From CAWAMR01 sp963783095 (lineage in GTDB: Bacteria > Planctomycetota > Planctomycetia > Gemmatales > Gemmataceae): a stretch of 64,000 nt of DNA. Location of the stretch: contig CAWAMR010000010.1 of assembly GCA_963783095.1 (NCBI GenBank), positions 46,868 through 110,867 on the forward strand, read 5' to 3'. Numbering within the stretch: the first letter of the stretch is position 1; every line of letters starts with the position of its first letter. Under the pieces are notes generated by a model, which ran no database searches, was not told where the DNA came from, and saw only the letters and a list, made by a program, of their open reading frames with translations. Below, piece by piece: positions 8,685-18,156 of this stretch. Both the position numbers and the translations under genes were made by a program.

Positions 8685-10001
8685 CTATCGGTGATCGCTT
8701 CCGGAATGTTGAATCACGTAATCCCGGTAGAACTTTCTGTAGTCCTCAGACGACAACTTCCGCATCGAAGCACCCGCCGGCGGTGGTTCCTCATTGGCGT
8801 CAAAGTAGTATTTTGGAAAAATCGAAACCAGCCAGTAAACGAGGCGATCCGTTCGATCCATGAGCCGGCCCTCCGTGTCGTATTCACCCATGTAATAGGG
8901 CAAGTAGTACGAGGGGTCGTACACGCTCTTTCCCGGAGGCGGTTCGTTATCGCTAAAGAACTTATAAGGAGTGTATTCATCCGGGACCGACCCCACATAT
9001 TGTGCCATCGAGATGATCCGGTGCTGGACCCGATAAAGCTTGACCCCCTTGATGGTCGCTTTGAGATCGGGTTTCTCATACTCAAACGCGACATGGCGGA
9101 TGTACGAAGGAATAATCGATCGCCTCACTTCATCGGCCGGCTCGGAATATCCGGGTACGCCGGTAAGCCGGTTCAATGGAATGTCGGTGGCCATCCGGCG
9201 TTGCTCCAGATGAGCCTGAACGTAGGCGGGAAGAGGGGAATACCGGATATGGCTCGCATATTCGGTAAGCGATAGGCGACGGAAATAGGTCATGGCAAAA
9301 GGATCTTTTACCTGTTCCGGCCGTTTCGGCATCTTGAACCATCTTTTCCCCTGGCCAAGGTCGAAAGCGCTCTGACCCAGCGCCCCTGCAACACCGCAAA
9401 TGGCCTGGTCCGCTTCAAATTCATACTCGACCAGAAACCACAACTCCGTGGCCGGTCCGGGATCGGGCGAGTAGAACTGGTAGGCGTTATTGAGATAGGC
9501 GAAATAAAGATAAGGCCGGGCGTAACGGGACCATACCTGCTGTCCAAGCCAGGGTGCGGGATGGGGATTGGTCACTGCCGACATGATGAAGGTGAAATGT
9601 ACCATTACCAGGCCCCCGATGATCAGCATTCGGGGGTAGATTGGCACCAGTAACAGCACGCCGCCCGCAGCGGACAGACCTGCAAACACGTGGGCGACGA
9701 GCCGGAAGGAGTCCCACGATTCGGGAAAGCCCACCCCTGCCACCAGGCACGTCAGCGCTCCGAGGAGCCAAGCGCCGAACCAGGTACCATTCTGGGTGAT
9801 GGCAGCGCCGGCCACAATCATTCCGATGATCGTCAGGATGACTCGGATTCCAACAACGGGAGTCTCATCGGGCCGGTCAACCCCGCCCAGAAGTGCGGCA
9901 AAACCGCACAGGCCTGTGCCGATTAGAGCCACAACGGCAACGGTTTCGATGTTCAAGGGCGGTTCGACAAGGTCAGCCCCATCGTATCGGCTGCTATCCA
10001 T
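8685..10001 (-). CDS. multi-pass membrane protein, HTTM partner
   Basis: The 438-aa product begins with a short cytosolic segment followed by several hydrophobic helices within residues 20-150 (VVALIGTGLCGFAALLGG, VRVILTIIGMIVAGAAI and others). A long soluble C-terminal half follows, containing FFSDNEPPPGKSVYDPSYYLPYYMGEYDTEGR-type sequence rich in Tyr and Pro. I do not recognise a named family. It lies immediately upstream of the HTTM gene with 10 bases between them. The two probably act together at the membrane. Confidence 0.7.
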   Translation of the reverse strand: MDSSRYDGADLVEPPLNIETVAVVALIGTGLCGFAALLGGVDRPDETPVVGIRVILTIIGMIVAGAAITQNGTWFGAWLLGALTCLVAGVGFPESWDSFRLVAHVFAGLSAAGGVLLLVPIYPRMLIIGGLVMVHFTFIMSAVTNPHPAPWLGQQVWSRYARPYLYFAYLNNAYQFYSPDPGPATELWFLVEYEFEADQAICGVAGALGQSAFDLGQGKRWFKMPKRPEQVKDPFAMTYFRRLSLTEYASHIRYSPLPAYVQAHLEQRRMATDIPLNRLTGVPGYSEPADEVRRSIIPSYIRHVAFEYEKPDLKATIKGVKLYRVQHRIISMAQYVGSVPDEYTPYKFFSDNEPPPGKSVYDPSYYLPYYMGEYDTEGRLMDRTDRLVYWLVSIFPKYYFDANEEPPPAGASMRKLSSEDYRKFYRDYVIQHSGSDHR

Positions 10002-10563
10002 CGCTGCGAACTCCTGCGGGGGTTCGTGTCGGTTTGCAAATGATAATGCAAACTGCGAACCACATTTTGAAATCGGTAGTCATTCGGGCATATATGGTGG
10101 AAAAATCGCCATCACAGATAGGTTTCGGTTCGTCAAGGGATGCGCATCCCCGCGATCCATCCGACCGTCAGGGTCGTCACGACCGATTCGGGAATTGATG
10201 ATGAATTTCTTGCATCTCTCCGGATTTTCCAGCCCGTACTCTGTCTTTATAACACAACCATCGCGGTTTGGTTTGCGAAGCTGCTGCATCGGGTCGGTCA
10301 ATAGACGCCGCCCCAACGCCAACGAGGCGAACCCGGGTGCGAAGCCACGACTCGAAGCATCGCCTCAGTGAGCATGAACTTTCCGGGACTTCCTCGGCGA
10401 TGCGTAGAGGAGCGCTCAGGCTGCACCCATTCCCAACGACCCGCATTTCCGGGGCGGGAAGCCGCGAGTCGAAGCATCGCCGCAGTGAGCATGAACTTTC
10501 CGGGACAGAAAGCTCACGCTTGGGTTGGCCTTGCAAGACCCAACCAGGAGCTTACGCATCGCA
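10002..10563. repeat. intergenic region with a 48-bp direct repeat
   Basis: No credible gene is seen. Two 48-bp copies lie at 10341-10388 and 10458-10505, a period of 117 bp, with three mismatches. Each contains CGAAGCATCGC followed by CAGTGAGCATGAACTTTCCGGGA. Short frames on both strands merely mirror the repeat. A promoter for the gene starting at 10001 should lie near the left edge. Confidence 0.75.
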
Positions 10564-11655
10564 CTATCTTACGTTCCGGGTCCAGGCTTCCTTGAAGAAA
10601 TGGATCCAGTTGCCGTACATGATTCCTTCGATGTCCACTTCCTTGTAGCCGCGGCGACGAAGGATGGCCGGCACTCGCTGCAGATCGGCGATGGTGTCGA
10701 GATCGTGAGGTGTTTGCTCGGTGCCGAAGCCGCCGTCGAGATCGGTCCCGATCGCCGCGTGGCGGGCGTTGCCGGCCAACTGACAAACGCGATCGATGTG
10801 GTCGACAAAGGTCTCCATCGTCACGCCCGACTCCTTCGGCGTGGTCTTGCCGCGAATCCAGTTCGGATACAGCATCCAGGCGTCGAGTGCGGAGCCTATC
10901 ACGGCCTTGCGCGAGATGAGACGTCTGATCTGATCGTCGGTCAGTTGCCGCTGATCCGGAACCAGTGCCCGGCAGTTATGGTGGCTTGCCAGCACCGGGC
11001 CGCCGTAAATGTCGAGCGCTTCATCGAAGCATTGATCGGAAAGATGGGTCACGTCGAGAATCATCCCAACCCGCTCCATTTCCTTCAGCAGCGGCTTGCC
11101 GGGCGGGAATAAACCGCCTTCGGTGCCGGTGCCGTGCGCATAGGGGCTGACTCCGTAGTGTGCCGGCCCGATGATCCGCAAGCCGGCTTCGTGCCAGCGT
11201 CCGACATCTTCCGGTGCGAGAACCGGGTCGGCCCCTTCCATGCTGAGAATGAAGCCGAGCGGTTCATTGCCGGTTTCGTTTTTGATCCAGGCATTGGCGT
11301 GCTTTTCCAGCGTCGGCCAGTCTTTGATCCAGCGCAAATGTCCCTGACGTTCGAGAGTGCGATAATAGGCCATCTGCCCCTCAGCACAGGCGCTGGCGGC
11401 CTGCATCGCGGCGTAGCGTTGAATCGCGGGCATCAAATTGGGCCGGAATAGCCGGGCCAACAACGTGGCGATGAAGATGCCCACTTTCCCCTTGCGCAGT
11501 TCGGGAAACGTGACGGTATTGCGGCCTCGCGCCTTGAAATCGACGTCGGAGCCGGCCTGTTCGCGCGCGCGGATTTCGCTGACGGGCTGGAGCAAATCGC
11601 GGTTCCAGTCGATGGCGTTCCAGGCGAGGTCGAGATGGGCATCGAAGATTATCAT
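10564..11655 (-). CDS. membrane dipeptidase family protein (peptidase M19)
   Basis: The 363-aa protein has the M19 dinuclear zinc layout. HLD is at the N-terminus (FDAHLDLAWN), the bridging Glu lies in SMEGADPV near residue 155, a His in DVTHLSDQCF, HH in LASHHNCRAL, and the substrate-side Asp in IGTDLDGGFGTEQ near residue 310. Family members hydrolyse dipeptides or act on D-amino acid amides. No signal peptide is visible, so it is probably cytosolic, as in many bacterial members. Length fits the family. A gtgttca-type hairpin precedes the start. Confidence 0.9.
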   Translation of the reverse strand: MIIFDAHLDLAWNAIDWNRDLLQPVSEIRAREQAGSDVDFKARGRNTVTFPELRKGKVGIFIATLLARLFRPNLMPAIQRYAAMQAASACAEGQMAYYRTLERQGHLRWIKDWPTLEKHANAWIKNETGNEPLGFILSMEGADPVLAPEDVGRWHEAGLRIIGPAHYGVSPYAHGTGTEGGLFPPGKPLLKEMERVGMILDVTHLSDQCFDEALDIYGGPVLASHHNCRALVPDQRQLTDDQIRRLISRKAVIGSALDAWMLYPNWIRGKTTPKESGVTMETFVDHIDRVCQLAGNARHAAIGTDLDGGFGTEQTPHDLDTIADLQRVPAILRRRGYKEVDIEGIMYGNWIHFFKEAWTRNVR

Positions 11656-11674
11656 GGCAAGCTTTCGGCTTTAA

Positions 11675-11784
11675 GTGTTCAGTGTTCAGTGTTGGTTCTT
11701 TTATTGTACAAGCCAAATCGAATAGTTCTGCTCGAACCTGCCTCAAACAATCCGGTCTTTAACTGAACACTGAACACTGTTCAG
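11675..11784. repeat. gtgttca word hairpin
   Basis: GTGTTCAGTGTTCAGTGTT (11675-11693) is mirrored by AACTGAACACTGAACACTG and further bases at 11761-11784. The arms consist of the 7-mer GTGTTCA repeated, with a 67-bp loop. It lies between two co-directional minus-strand genes. Confidence 0.8.
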
Positions 11785-12632
11785 CTTAGGCTGAACTGTC
11801 GTTGAAAGAACTCCCAGATTACGGCGGTTGCATCGATTGGGCTTTCGATTCTTCCGCCCAGCGGTTCGCCCAGTTTGCCTTTGCCTCCCGGCCAGTGATG
11901 CCCGAGAGCGTCGATCAGGATGGACTGTAATTCGGGGCCATTGGAGATCGATCGATATTGCTCTCGAAGATAGCCTTGCATCTCATCGATCCGATCGGGT
12001 TCCTCCTGACAGTCGATCGCTCTGGCCCATTTTCGCAAGGTTTCCGCAACGGTCGGGCGATCTTCACGATGGCCCCACGGCGTCCTCACTCGCCCGCCCT
12101 GCATCGGGATCAGAGGATCTTCAGTCCCAATCAGATAAAGCGTCGGCAACGGTCGAGCAGGGCGGGGATCGATGAGCCAGCAATGCCCCGCTGTCGGTGC
12201 AATCGCCGCGATTCGATCCGCAAGCTCAGCGCCCAGCCGAAACGTCATCGCGGCCCCATTGGAAAACCCGGTGACATAAACGCGCACTGCATCGACTCGG
12301 CCCGATCCGGCTAATTCATCGAGAATCGCACGGATAAAGCCAACATCATCGAGAGTGTTATGCTGCGTACCTCCTCGACCGGAGCCATCGTTCCACCATG
12401 CCGGATTGGTCAAGAACTTGGCCGGTTTTTCAGGATCAACCGGAACGGCATCTGGGTAAGCGACCAGGAAACCGGAACGTCCGGCAAGCTCGGACCAGCC
12501 GGTCTCCTCACGAGCAAACTCGCCGGTTCCCCCGGCACCGTGCAACATGATGACCAGAGGCAACGGCTTGTCGGCGGCAGGGCCATCGAGCCAGTACCGG
12601 CGTTCCCGGCCTTGATGGATGATGGTGCGCAT
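11781..12632 (-). CDS. PHB depolymerase-like esterase (LpqC family)
   Basis: This 283-aa alpha/beta hydrolase has the oxyanion motif LVIMLHGAGGTG at residue 28, the nucleophile elbow GFSNGAA near residue 123 and the catalytic His in LGHHWPGG near residue 246. Asp in IGTEDPLIP is the likely acid. The order and spacing match poly(3-hydroxybutyrate) depolymerase / feruloyl esterase-like proteins. The substrate cannot be told from sequence. No signal peptide is visible. The stop codon overlaps the right arm of the gtgttca hairpin. Confidence 0.85.
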   Translation of the reverse strand: MRTIIHQGRERRYWLDGPAADKPLPLVIMLHGAGGTGEFAREETGWSELAGRSGFLVAYPDAVPVDPEKPAKFLTNPAWWNDGSGRGGTQHNTLDDVGFIRAILDELAGSGRVDAVRVYVTGFSNGAAMTFRLGAELADRIAAIAPTAGHCWLIDPRPARPLPTLYLIGTEDPLIPMQGGRVRTPWGHREDRPTVAETLRKWARAIDCQEEPDRIDEMQGYLREQYRSISNGPELQSILIDALGHHWPGGKGKLGEPLGGRIESPIDATAVIWEFFQRQFSLS

Positions 12633-12635
12633 TAG

Positions 12636-12785
12636 TTAGTGGTCAGTGGTCAGCAAATGCAAAAACAATTAGAGCCCGTTGCAAAATTAGGGTCAGAGAA
12701 CATTGTGGGGCGGGTCGAGGCTTTGCGAGGCTCGCCAGAACGAGAGGCCGCTTCATGGCGGGCCTTGCAAAGCCTCGACCCGCCC
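12636..12785. repeat. single-arm gtggtca element plus GGCGGGTCGAGG hairpin
   Basis: At 12639-12660 a lone arm reads GTGGTCAGTGGTCAGCAAATGC, without its mirror. At 12708-12726 the arm GGGCGGGTCGAGGCTTTGC pairs with 12767-12785 with essentially perfect complementarity. The hairpin lies just past the stop of the MFS gene (minus strand) and probably acts as its terminator. Confidence 0.75.
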
Positions 12786-12791
12786 TACACT

Positions 12792-14264
12792 CTACGTTTC
12801 CTCGTGCGGTTCGGGCAAGAAGAACGACAGGATGAATCCGATGACGAATACACCCGTACCGACAATCCCCGCCCCCATCGCATAGTGAGTGGCATTGACC
12901 TTGGCGCTGCCTGCCAGGAGCGGTGCCAGGAATTCCGTTACGAATGGTGCGGCCATCGTTCCGATCATTCGTCCGCCGACATTGGTGGCGAATGATCCGC
13001 CTGTGCCGCGCAGGTGAACCGGGAAAACCTTCGGCAAATACTCGCCGAAGTAACTGAACTGGGCGATCGTAAACAAGCCCGCGAAGAAGTAGAGAATCAT
13101 GAACTCGCCGGGCCGGTCGCTAAAGAAGTAAAAGTAGGTCAAGGGCAGGACGATCATGCCGGGAACCTGGAAGATGCGGAGCAACGTTCGCCGGCTCGCG
13201 ACGAAAATCAACAGAATCGCGAGAATAACACGCCCCAAAAGCCCGCCGATTTCTTGCCAGCGCTGGGTGGTGCCGACCCGCGATTTCCCAAGTCTCTTGA
13301 GTTCGTCGAGTTTTTCCAGACGTTGCTTCCGGAGTTCCTTGACCTCGGGTGCATCTTTGGGGAGCTTTTCGAGTTTTGCCTCGATTTGCGCTACTTCTTT
13401 GCGGACGGGAACTTCTTTTGCCGCAAATTCCGGCAGCCCTGTGGCGATCAGAGATGGGGTCAATTGCAGTGCGCCGAACGCAGCTGCGTAAGCACACCCC
13501 GACAGGGCGTCCGCCACCAGCGTCGTGCGAATCAGATCGGGTGCGAATAGCGCTGCAAAACTCGGCCGGCGCAGCGTACCCGCCTGCTTTTTCTCCCGCC
13601 ACACCTTGGACTCCGGCACGAAGGGAAGCAGGACCGCGATCAGAAACCCCGGTATCAGACCCGTCAGAAGCGTATAGCGCCAGGTTGCATGAGAATCGAA
13701 ACCTTCTCCAACCGAGAACGCAGGCAGCGATTGACGCATATCGCCAATCGCGTTGTACATTTCCGTGACGAAGATGCCGCCGAGCGAAGAAAGTGCCAGA
13801 GTCCAGCCGAGCACCAGTTCGCGCTTGCGTTTGTCGGGGAACAACTCCGCCAGCCAGGTAACTGCCGCGACAAACTCCACGCAAACGCCGACGAACGTCG
13901 TGCATCGGAACAGGACGAACATCCACACATCGGTGCTGAAAGCGGCCAAAACGGGCGAAAACGAGTAAACCATGATGCTGCCGACCATCACGGTTTTCCG
14001 TCCGAAGCGGTCGATCAGCCAGCCACCCAATAATCCAAAAATGCCGCCGCTGAGTGCTGCGTACCAGAGCAATCGGCCGGTCCAGAACGCGACTTCCGGG
14101 CTGGTCGGCGGCTTTTTGAGCAATTCCGCAAGAGTATCGCGGGCAATGACCGGAAACATTAAGAGTTCATAGGTATCGAAAAGAAAGCCGATCGAGGCCA
14201 CGATAACGATGAGCCAGTGCGTGATCGTAAATCGTTCCCCGGTTGTGGCTGGGATGGTTGACAA
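12792..14264 (-). CDS. MFS transporter
   Basis: The 490-aa protein has about twelve hydrophobic helices. The loop 2-3 signature GGWLIDRFGRKTVMVG (near residue 80) is the classic MFS G-x3-D-R-x-G-R-K/R motif. WLAELFPDKRKRELVLG between helices 4 and 5 fits the metabolite:H+ symporter / sugar-porter branch. A long, charged insert (residues about 270-320, rich in Lys, Glu and Leu) between the two six-helix halves may be a cytosolic coiled coil and is longer than usual. The substrate is not predictable. It is divergent from the nucleotidyltransferase at 14379. Confidence 0.88.
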   Translation of the reverse strand: MSTIPATTGERFTITHWLIVIVASIGFLFDTYELLMFPVIARDTLAELLKKPPTSPEVAFWTGRLLWYAALSGGIFGLLGGWLIDRFGRKTVMVGSIMVYSFSPVLAAFSTDVWMFVLFRCTTFVGVCVEFVAAVTWLAELFPDKRKRELVLGWTLALSSLGGIFVTEMYNAIGDMRQSLPAFSVGEGFDSHATWRYTLLTGLIPGFLIAVLLPFVPESKVWREKKQAGTLRRPSFAALFAPDLIRTTLVADALSGCAYAAAFGALQLTPSLIATGLPEFAAKEVPVRKEVAQIEAKLEKLPKDAPEVKELRKQRLEKLDELKRLGKSRVGTTQRWQEIGGLLGRVILAILLIFVASRRTLLRIFQVPGMIVLPLTYFYFFSDRPGEFMILYFFAGLFTIAQFSYFGEYLPKVFPVHLRGTGGSFATNVGGRMIGTMAAPFVTEFLAPLLAGSAKVNATHYAMGAGIVGTGVFVIGFILSFFLPEPHEET

Positions 14265-14378
14265 TAGAAATCTCCAGAGGAGGGTCGAAGGCGGGATGTT
14301 GCAAAAGCGCTGATCGTGTCGAGAGAGTCTGGTGTAGGAATTTAGACTGATCCGGCAAATCGTAAATTTACTAAGGGT

Positions 14379-14960
14379 ATGATTATGCTGTCCGATAATT
14401 CACTTTGGCTATGTCAGGAACTCGATGGCAGCTTGCGCACTGTTGGGCCGAAACCCCTGGTCCTTCTGAGCGGCTCCTTCAACCCCCTGCATGACGGGCA
14501 TCGTCAGCTCGCGTGGACCGCACAGAAACGGCTGGGAAAATCGGTCGCATTTGAATTGAGCATTGTCAATGTAGATAAGCCCGAAATTGCTTCCGAAGAA
14601 GTCCGACGCCGGCTGCAACAGTTCATCGGTCTCGCACCGGTATATGTGACCCGCGCCATGAGTTTTGAGCGCAAGGCCATGTTGTTTCCCAATGCCGTCA
14701 TGGTGGTCGGTGCCGACACCGCAGACCGTATCGTCGCTCCGCGTTATTACGGCAATGATCCAGCGCAACGAGATCGCGCACTGATGAACATTCGCCGGCA
14801 AGGCTGCCGATTCCTCGTTGCTGGAAGGATCAACGCAGAAGGATGCTTTGTTGAAATGAACAGCATCGAAATTCCGGAAGCCTTCCACGATCTATTTGAA
14901 GGGCTTGGCGAGGAGGAATTCCGAGTCGATGTGTCATCCTCGCTCTTGCGGCAGCGTTAG
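14379..14960 (+). CDS. nucleotidyltransferase, NadD/cytidylyltransferase-like
   Basis: The 193-aa protein carries GSFNPLHDGHRQLA near residue 33. This is the GxFxPxHxGH motif that binds the triphosphate in nicotinate-nucleotide adenylyltransferases and relatives. VVGADTADRI and the C-terminal RVDVSSSLLRQR correspond to the second nucleotide-binding region and the ISSTxIR-like motif. It differs from typical NadD in the middle, so the acceptor substrate is uncertain. ATG 14379 and ATG 14385 are both possible starts and neither has a clear ribosome binding site. Confidence 0.75.
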   Translation: MIMLSDNSLWLCQELDGSLRTVGPKPLVLLSGSFNPLHDGHRQLAWTAQKRLGKSVAFELSIVNVDKPEIASEEVRRRLQQFIGLAPVYVTRAMSFERKAMLFPNAVMVVGADTADRIVAPRYYGNDPAQRDRALMNIRRQGCRFLVAGRINAEGCFVEMNSIEIPEAFHDLFEGLGEEEFRVDVSSSLLRQR

Positions 14961-15020
14961 CCGAACGCGTTGCAATGAGGTGGAACCATCGCCTGCTCGT
15001 TGACCGAGAGGGATGTAGCT

Positions 15021-15344
15021 TCAGCCGTTGGATCGGCCCTTCAACTCTTGACGAACCAATTCGATGTCCACCTCCAGGAGTGCGGCAATCTCTTCGGCAG
15101 TCATTTTCTTGGCTGCCATTTTCACAATCGCCCGGGCCGTTGCCTTTTTCTCGCCCTCTTCCATCGCCTCCTGGTAGGCTCGGCTTTCGCGAATGTCGTG
15201 TAGCTGCAACATGGTCTTGATCTCCGCTCGTGTCAGTCTCGGCACTTTGTACAGAATGATGGTTTCAATGAATTCTATCAGATCAGCCCGCAAAGCTTCA
15301 TCCTCGATTTCACTCCTGGTCCGTGAAACCAACTCGCGGGCCAT
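15021..15344 (-). pseudogene. truncated DUF2887 (Rpn-like) gene remnant
   Basis: About 107 residues align well with the C-terminal half of the DUF2887 gene at 15733-16534. Shared phrases include ARELV, IEFIETIILYK, RESRAYQEAMEEG and MTAEEIAALLEVD. Just upstream (minus strand, near 15358) another frame gives LVGLSI, matching PLGLSI of the paralogue, and the intervening sequence is missing. The N-terminal nuclease domain is gone. It is therefore a decayed copy from tandem duplication. Confidence 0.7.
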
Positions 15345-15443
15345 CGCGGGTGGATACTTAAACCAACGAGGTTATGAGAAGGATCCTGCACCGCCTTGGT
15401 TTTTCTTGAACACTCATTCCACAAGGCCTATAGTGAGCATCGA

Positions 15444-15677
15444 TCATTCGGGCCAATTGGCAGAAGCTTCGACGCTCCAACCACCTGCAATCAAGAATGC
15501 CTTGATCATTTCGGTCGCGATCGTGACCAACGGCTTCCACTCTGCCGGTGGCTCCGACCACCATTGAAACCGAAACTCCGAGTACAAATCTCCGAACACG
15601 GCAAGTTCGTAATTGCTTCCGTCCGCGCCACCCATTCCACTCAAGTCGGGCATCAGGGGAAGGCGAAGAGAAATCAC
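15444..15677 (-). CDS. hypothetical protein (77 aa) between DUF2887 copies
   Basis: The frame gives a protein-like sequence (MGGADGSNYELAVFGDLYSE, then RFQWWSEPPAEWKPL and IKAFLIAGGW). The ordered aromatic residues suggest a small folded domain of the kind seen in orphan immunity-like proteins, but I recognise no family. It lies between a decayed and a fuller DUF2887 gene, suggesting that the duplication captured it. The start is uncertain: two Met codons lie within the first ten residues. Confidence 0.45.
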   Translation of the reverse strand: MISLRLPLMPDLSGMGGADGSNYELAVFGDLYSEFRFQWWSEPPAEWKPLVTIATEMIKAFLIAGGWSVEASANWPE

Positions 15678-15732
15678 ACGTCGGAAGAATTCCTGAAGAC
15701 TTGGCTCGCATGTGCCACTCTTACAAGTGTGG

Positions 15733-16534
15733 CTACGTTGTACCGGTTCGGCTTTTTAGAACCTGATGAACAAATTCAAGGTCCACTTCGACCATGGCAG
15801 CAATTTCTTCCGGAGGCATTTGCTTGGCTGCCATGTTAACAATCGTCCGTGCAGCTTTTTCCCTTTTGCCCTCTTCCATCGCCTCTTGATAAACGCGCGT
15901 TTCGCGAATGTCCTTTACGTGCAACATGGCTTGAATCTCCTCGCGGCTAAACCGAGCCAGCTTATAGATGATCACCGTTTCAATCAATTCTATCAGATCA
16001 TTCCGTAATGAGGCATCGGCGATTTCTTTTTTCACTCGAGCCACAAGCTCGCGGGCAACGGCCGGAGCCTCGGACTCCTCTCGTCGGATCAAGTATAAAA
16101 TGGATAGACCCAAAGGTGCATTCGCCAGTTCCGGCATCTCGTCCAAATAAAAGGTCCGGATTTGTCCCGAATTCAATAACGCGCGATAGGGGGACAGTGT
16201 CTGCCGGCTCAAGTGATCGGCCGGCAAACAACACTACCCCGCGAAAATCCTGCGCTGAGTTATGCTGTTTCAGATAGGTAAACACCTTGGCCAGCAGGTC
16301 GGCGAAGATGTTGGCGCGGGCATAGAACTGGATCTCCACGAAATACAACGGCAAATCAGGTTCTTTTGGCAGGAACACACCATCGGTTCGATGTGAAGTT
16401 TCTTTGAACTCAATGGCCAGATACTGGTAGCGTGCCGCCATTTCTTTGGACGCATCACTCGGAAGACCAAGGAGTAAAAAGAACGTCTCAGGGCTTGTTT
16501 CAAACAGCCTGCAGAAAAGTGGGTCGGTTATCAT
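15733..16534 (-). CDS. DUF2887 Rpn-like nuclease/putative transposase, frameshifted
   Basis: The N-terminal frame (16534 to about 16200) begins MITDPLFCRLFETSPETFFL, then has RTDGVFLP and LYFVEIQFYAR. These give the Asp and Glu-x-Gln residues of a PD-(D/E)XK-type active site, as expected for DUF2887, within the Rpn family of recombination-promoting nucleases. Near 16200 the frame shifts to one reading LSRQTLSPYRALLNSGQIRT, which continues to the stop at 15733. The joined length of about 266 aa fits the family. The C-terminal half is rich in helices with EAMEEGKREKAART. One indel separates the frames. Confidence 0.7.
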
Positions 16535-16598
16535 TAGTCTTTACCAGCGCCCAACTCGGCCTCTGACTCGCCCGGCACAGGCTGCCGGAATTCGATTT

Positions 16599-17948
16599 TC
16601 AAAAGACAGGGATCGACTCGCCGACGGTTTGAATCGCAATGGCTCGTCCTTCACGGTCATGCAAGACCGTTTGCGGATCGATTCCCATGGCCCGGTAAAC
16701 CGTTGCTGCGGCATCGGCAGGTGAGAAGGTTCGTGTGGTGCAGTACCCGCCGATCTTGTCGGTTGCCCCCAGGACTTGACCGCCCTTTACGCCGCCGCCC
16801 GCGAAAAAGATCGACCCGGCATGGCCCCAGTGATCCCGTCCGCCGTTGCTATTTACCTTTGGCGTTCGACCAAATTCGGTCAAATACACGACCAGGGTTC
16901 GTTGCAATCTGCCGCTTTGTGCCAGGTCGTCGAGAATGGCCGCAAAAGCGCGATCGACCGCCGGCAGATGATATGGAACCTTCGCCATCTTGAAGATGGG
17001 AGGCTGATTTTGACTGGGAACGCAATGATTGTCCCAGAGGTTGTCGTACTCGCCCCAGTCATAGCCGTAATCGACCATGACGAAACGCGCATTGGCTTCG
17101 ATGAGCCGGCGTGCCAGCAGGCAGCGCTGACCGACTTTCGTCATGCCGTATTTCTCTCGAACCCGCAACGGTTCGTGATGAATGTCGAAGGCCATGCGCA
17201 CGCCGGCAGAAGTCAACAGTTCGGTGGCCCGGCCGTACAGTTGCTCCATGTCGCTGTAACCGGGGCGCTGGGCTGCGCGCAAACCGGCTTCCAGCCGTTC
17301 TCGCAAAGTTTGCCGCTCGGCAAAACGACCCTCTGGGATCTCCAAATGGATATTTTCCACCGAAAAGTCTTGCTTGCGAGGCTCCCCACCGGTTGCGAAC
17401 GGAGCATACTTCGCACCAAGCCAGGCCGAGACGAACATATTGGTATTGGGAGGTCCGGGCCGTGTGCTGCCCGGCACTGCGATGTAACCGGGCAAGCCGC
17501 CCGTTGCCCCACGTTGCTGCCAGATGACACTGGCGAAGTTGGGTTCGCTGAGGATACCGTTCGGCACCGCATTGCGGCCCGACAGTGCAAAAGCCTGCGC
17601 CAGGAAATGATCGTCGTTGCCCGACTTGTAACTGCGCACCAACGCCACTTTCTCCATGTGCCGGGCCATCTGGGGCATGACTTCAGCCAGGCGAATACCG
17701 GGGACATTGGTGTTAATACACGTAATGTCGCCGCGAATTTCGGAGGGTGCATCGGGCTTCGGGTCGAAGGATTCATGATGCGTCACGCCGCCCGGCAACC
17801 AGAGAAAGAGCACCGAGTCCGCTGTGGGCTGGAACGTCGGTGCCGGTGCAGACCGGCTGCCCGCGCGCAGTTCACTCGCCGATGCGGCGAGCGTCACCCC
17901 GGCGATGCGGAAGAATTGCCGACGATCCGAAAAGGGAAACGGAAGCAC
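16599..17948 (-). CDS. DUF1501 protein with Tat signal
   Basis: DUF1501 proteins are abundant in planctomycetes and related to the sulfatase/alkaline phosphatase superfamily; most have no known substrate. The chosen start is GTG 17948, about 8 bases after GGGAGA on the minus strand. It places a twin-arginine motif (SDRRQFFRIAG) at the N-terminus; the longer frame to 18017 adds an implausible leader. Family phrases seen are LFLWLPGGVTHHESFDPKP, RSYKSGNDDHFLAQ, EFGRTPKVNSNGGRDHWGHA and GIDPQTVLHDREGRAI. The product, about 449 aa, is probably exported folded. No DUF1549/DUF1553 partner is adjacent. Confidence 0.9.
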   Translation of the reverse strand: MLPFPFSDRRQFFRIAGVTLAASASELRAGSRSAPAPTFQPTADSVLFLWLPGGVTHHESFDPKPDAPSEIRGDITCINTNVPGIRLAEVMPQMARHMEKVALVRSYKSGNDDHFLAQAFALSGRNAVPNGILSEPNFASVIWQQRGATGGLPGYIAVPGSTRPGPPNTNMFVSAWLGAKYAPFATGGEPRKQDFSVENIHLEIPEGRFAERQTLRERLEAGLRAAQRPGYSDMEQLYGRATELLTSAGVRMAFDIHHEPLRVREKYGMTKVGQRCLLARRLIEANARFVMVDYGYDWGEYDNLWDNHCVPSQNQPPIFKMAKVPYHLPAVDRAFAAILDDLAQSGRLQRTLVVYLTEFGRTPKVNSNGGRDHWGHAGSIFFAGGGVKGGQVLGATDKIGGYCTTRTFSPADAAATVYRAMGIDPQTVLHDREGRAIAIQTVGESIPVF

Positions 17949-18156
17949 GTAGGAATCTCCCAGGTGGGATGTAAGGCAGGAGTTAAATTTGTACCATGAT
18001 CCGAGTGGCGAAAGCAAGAGGGTGGTTTAAGGGAATTGAAACTTTATGAGGTCCGGTTACCATCTAGATGAGGATTCGCGTGTCTGGTACTTCTTGCAAC
18101 GATCTGTTATGCTGAAATTGATTTGGGATAACACAATTTTCCAACGAGGAACACTT

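Noticed and set aside
10268..10648. Frames across the 48-bp repeat on both strands
   Set aside because: They only translate the repeat twice and show no codon bias or start site.
15358..15711. 117-aa minus-strand frame
   Set aside because: It is an out-of-frame shadow of the more protein-like 77-aa frame at 15444-15677.
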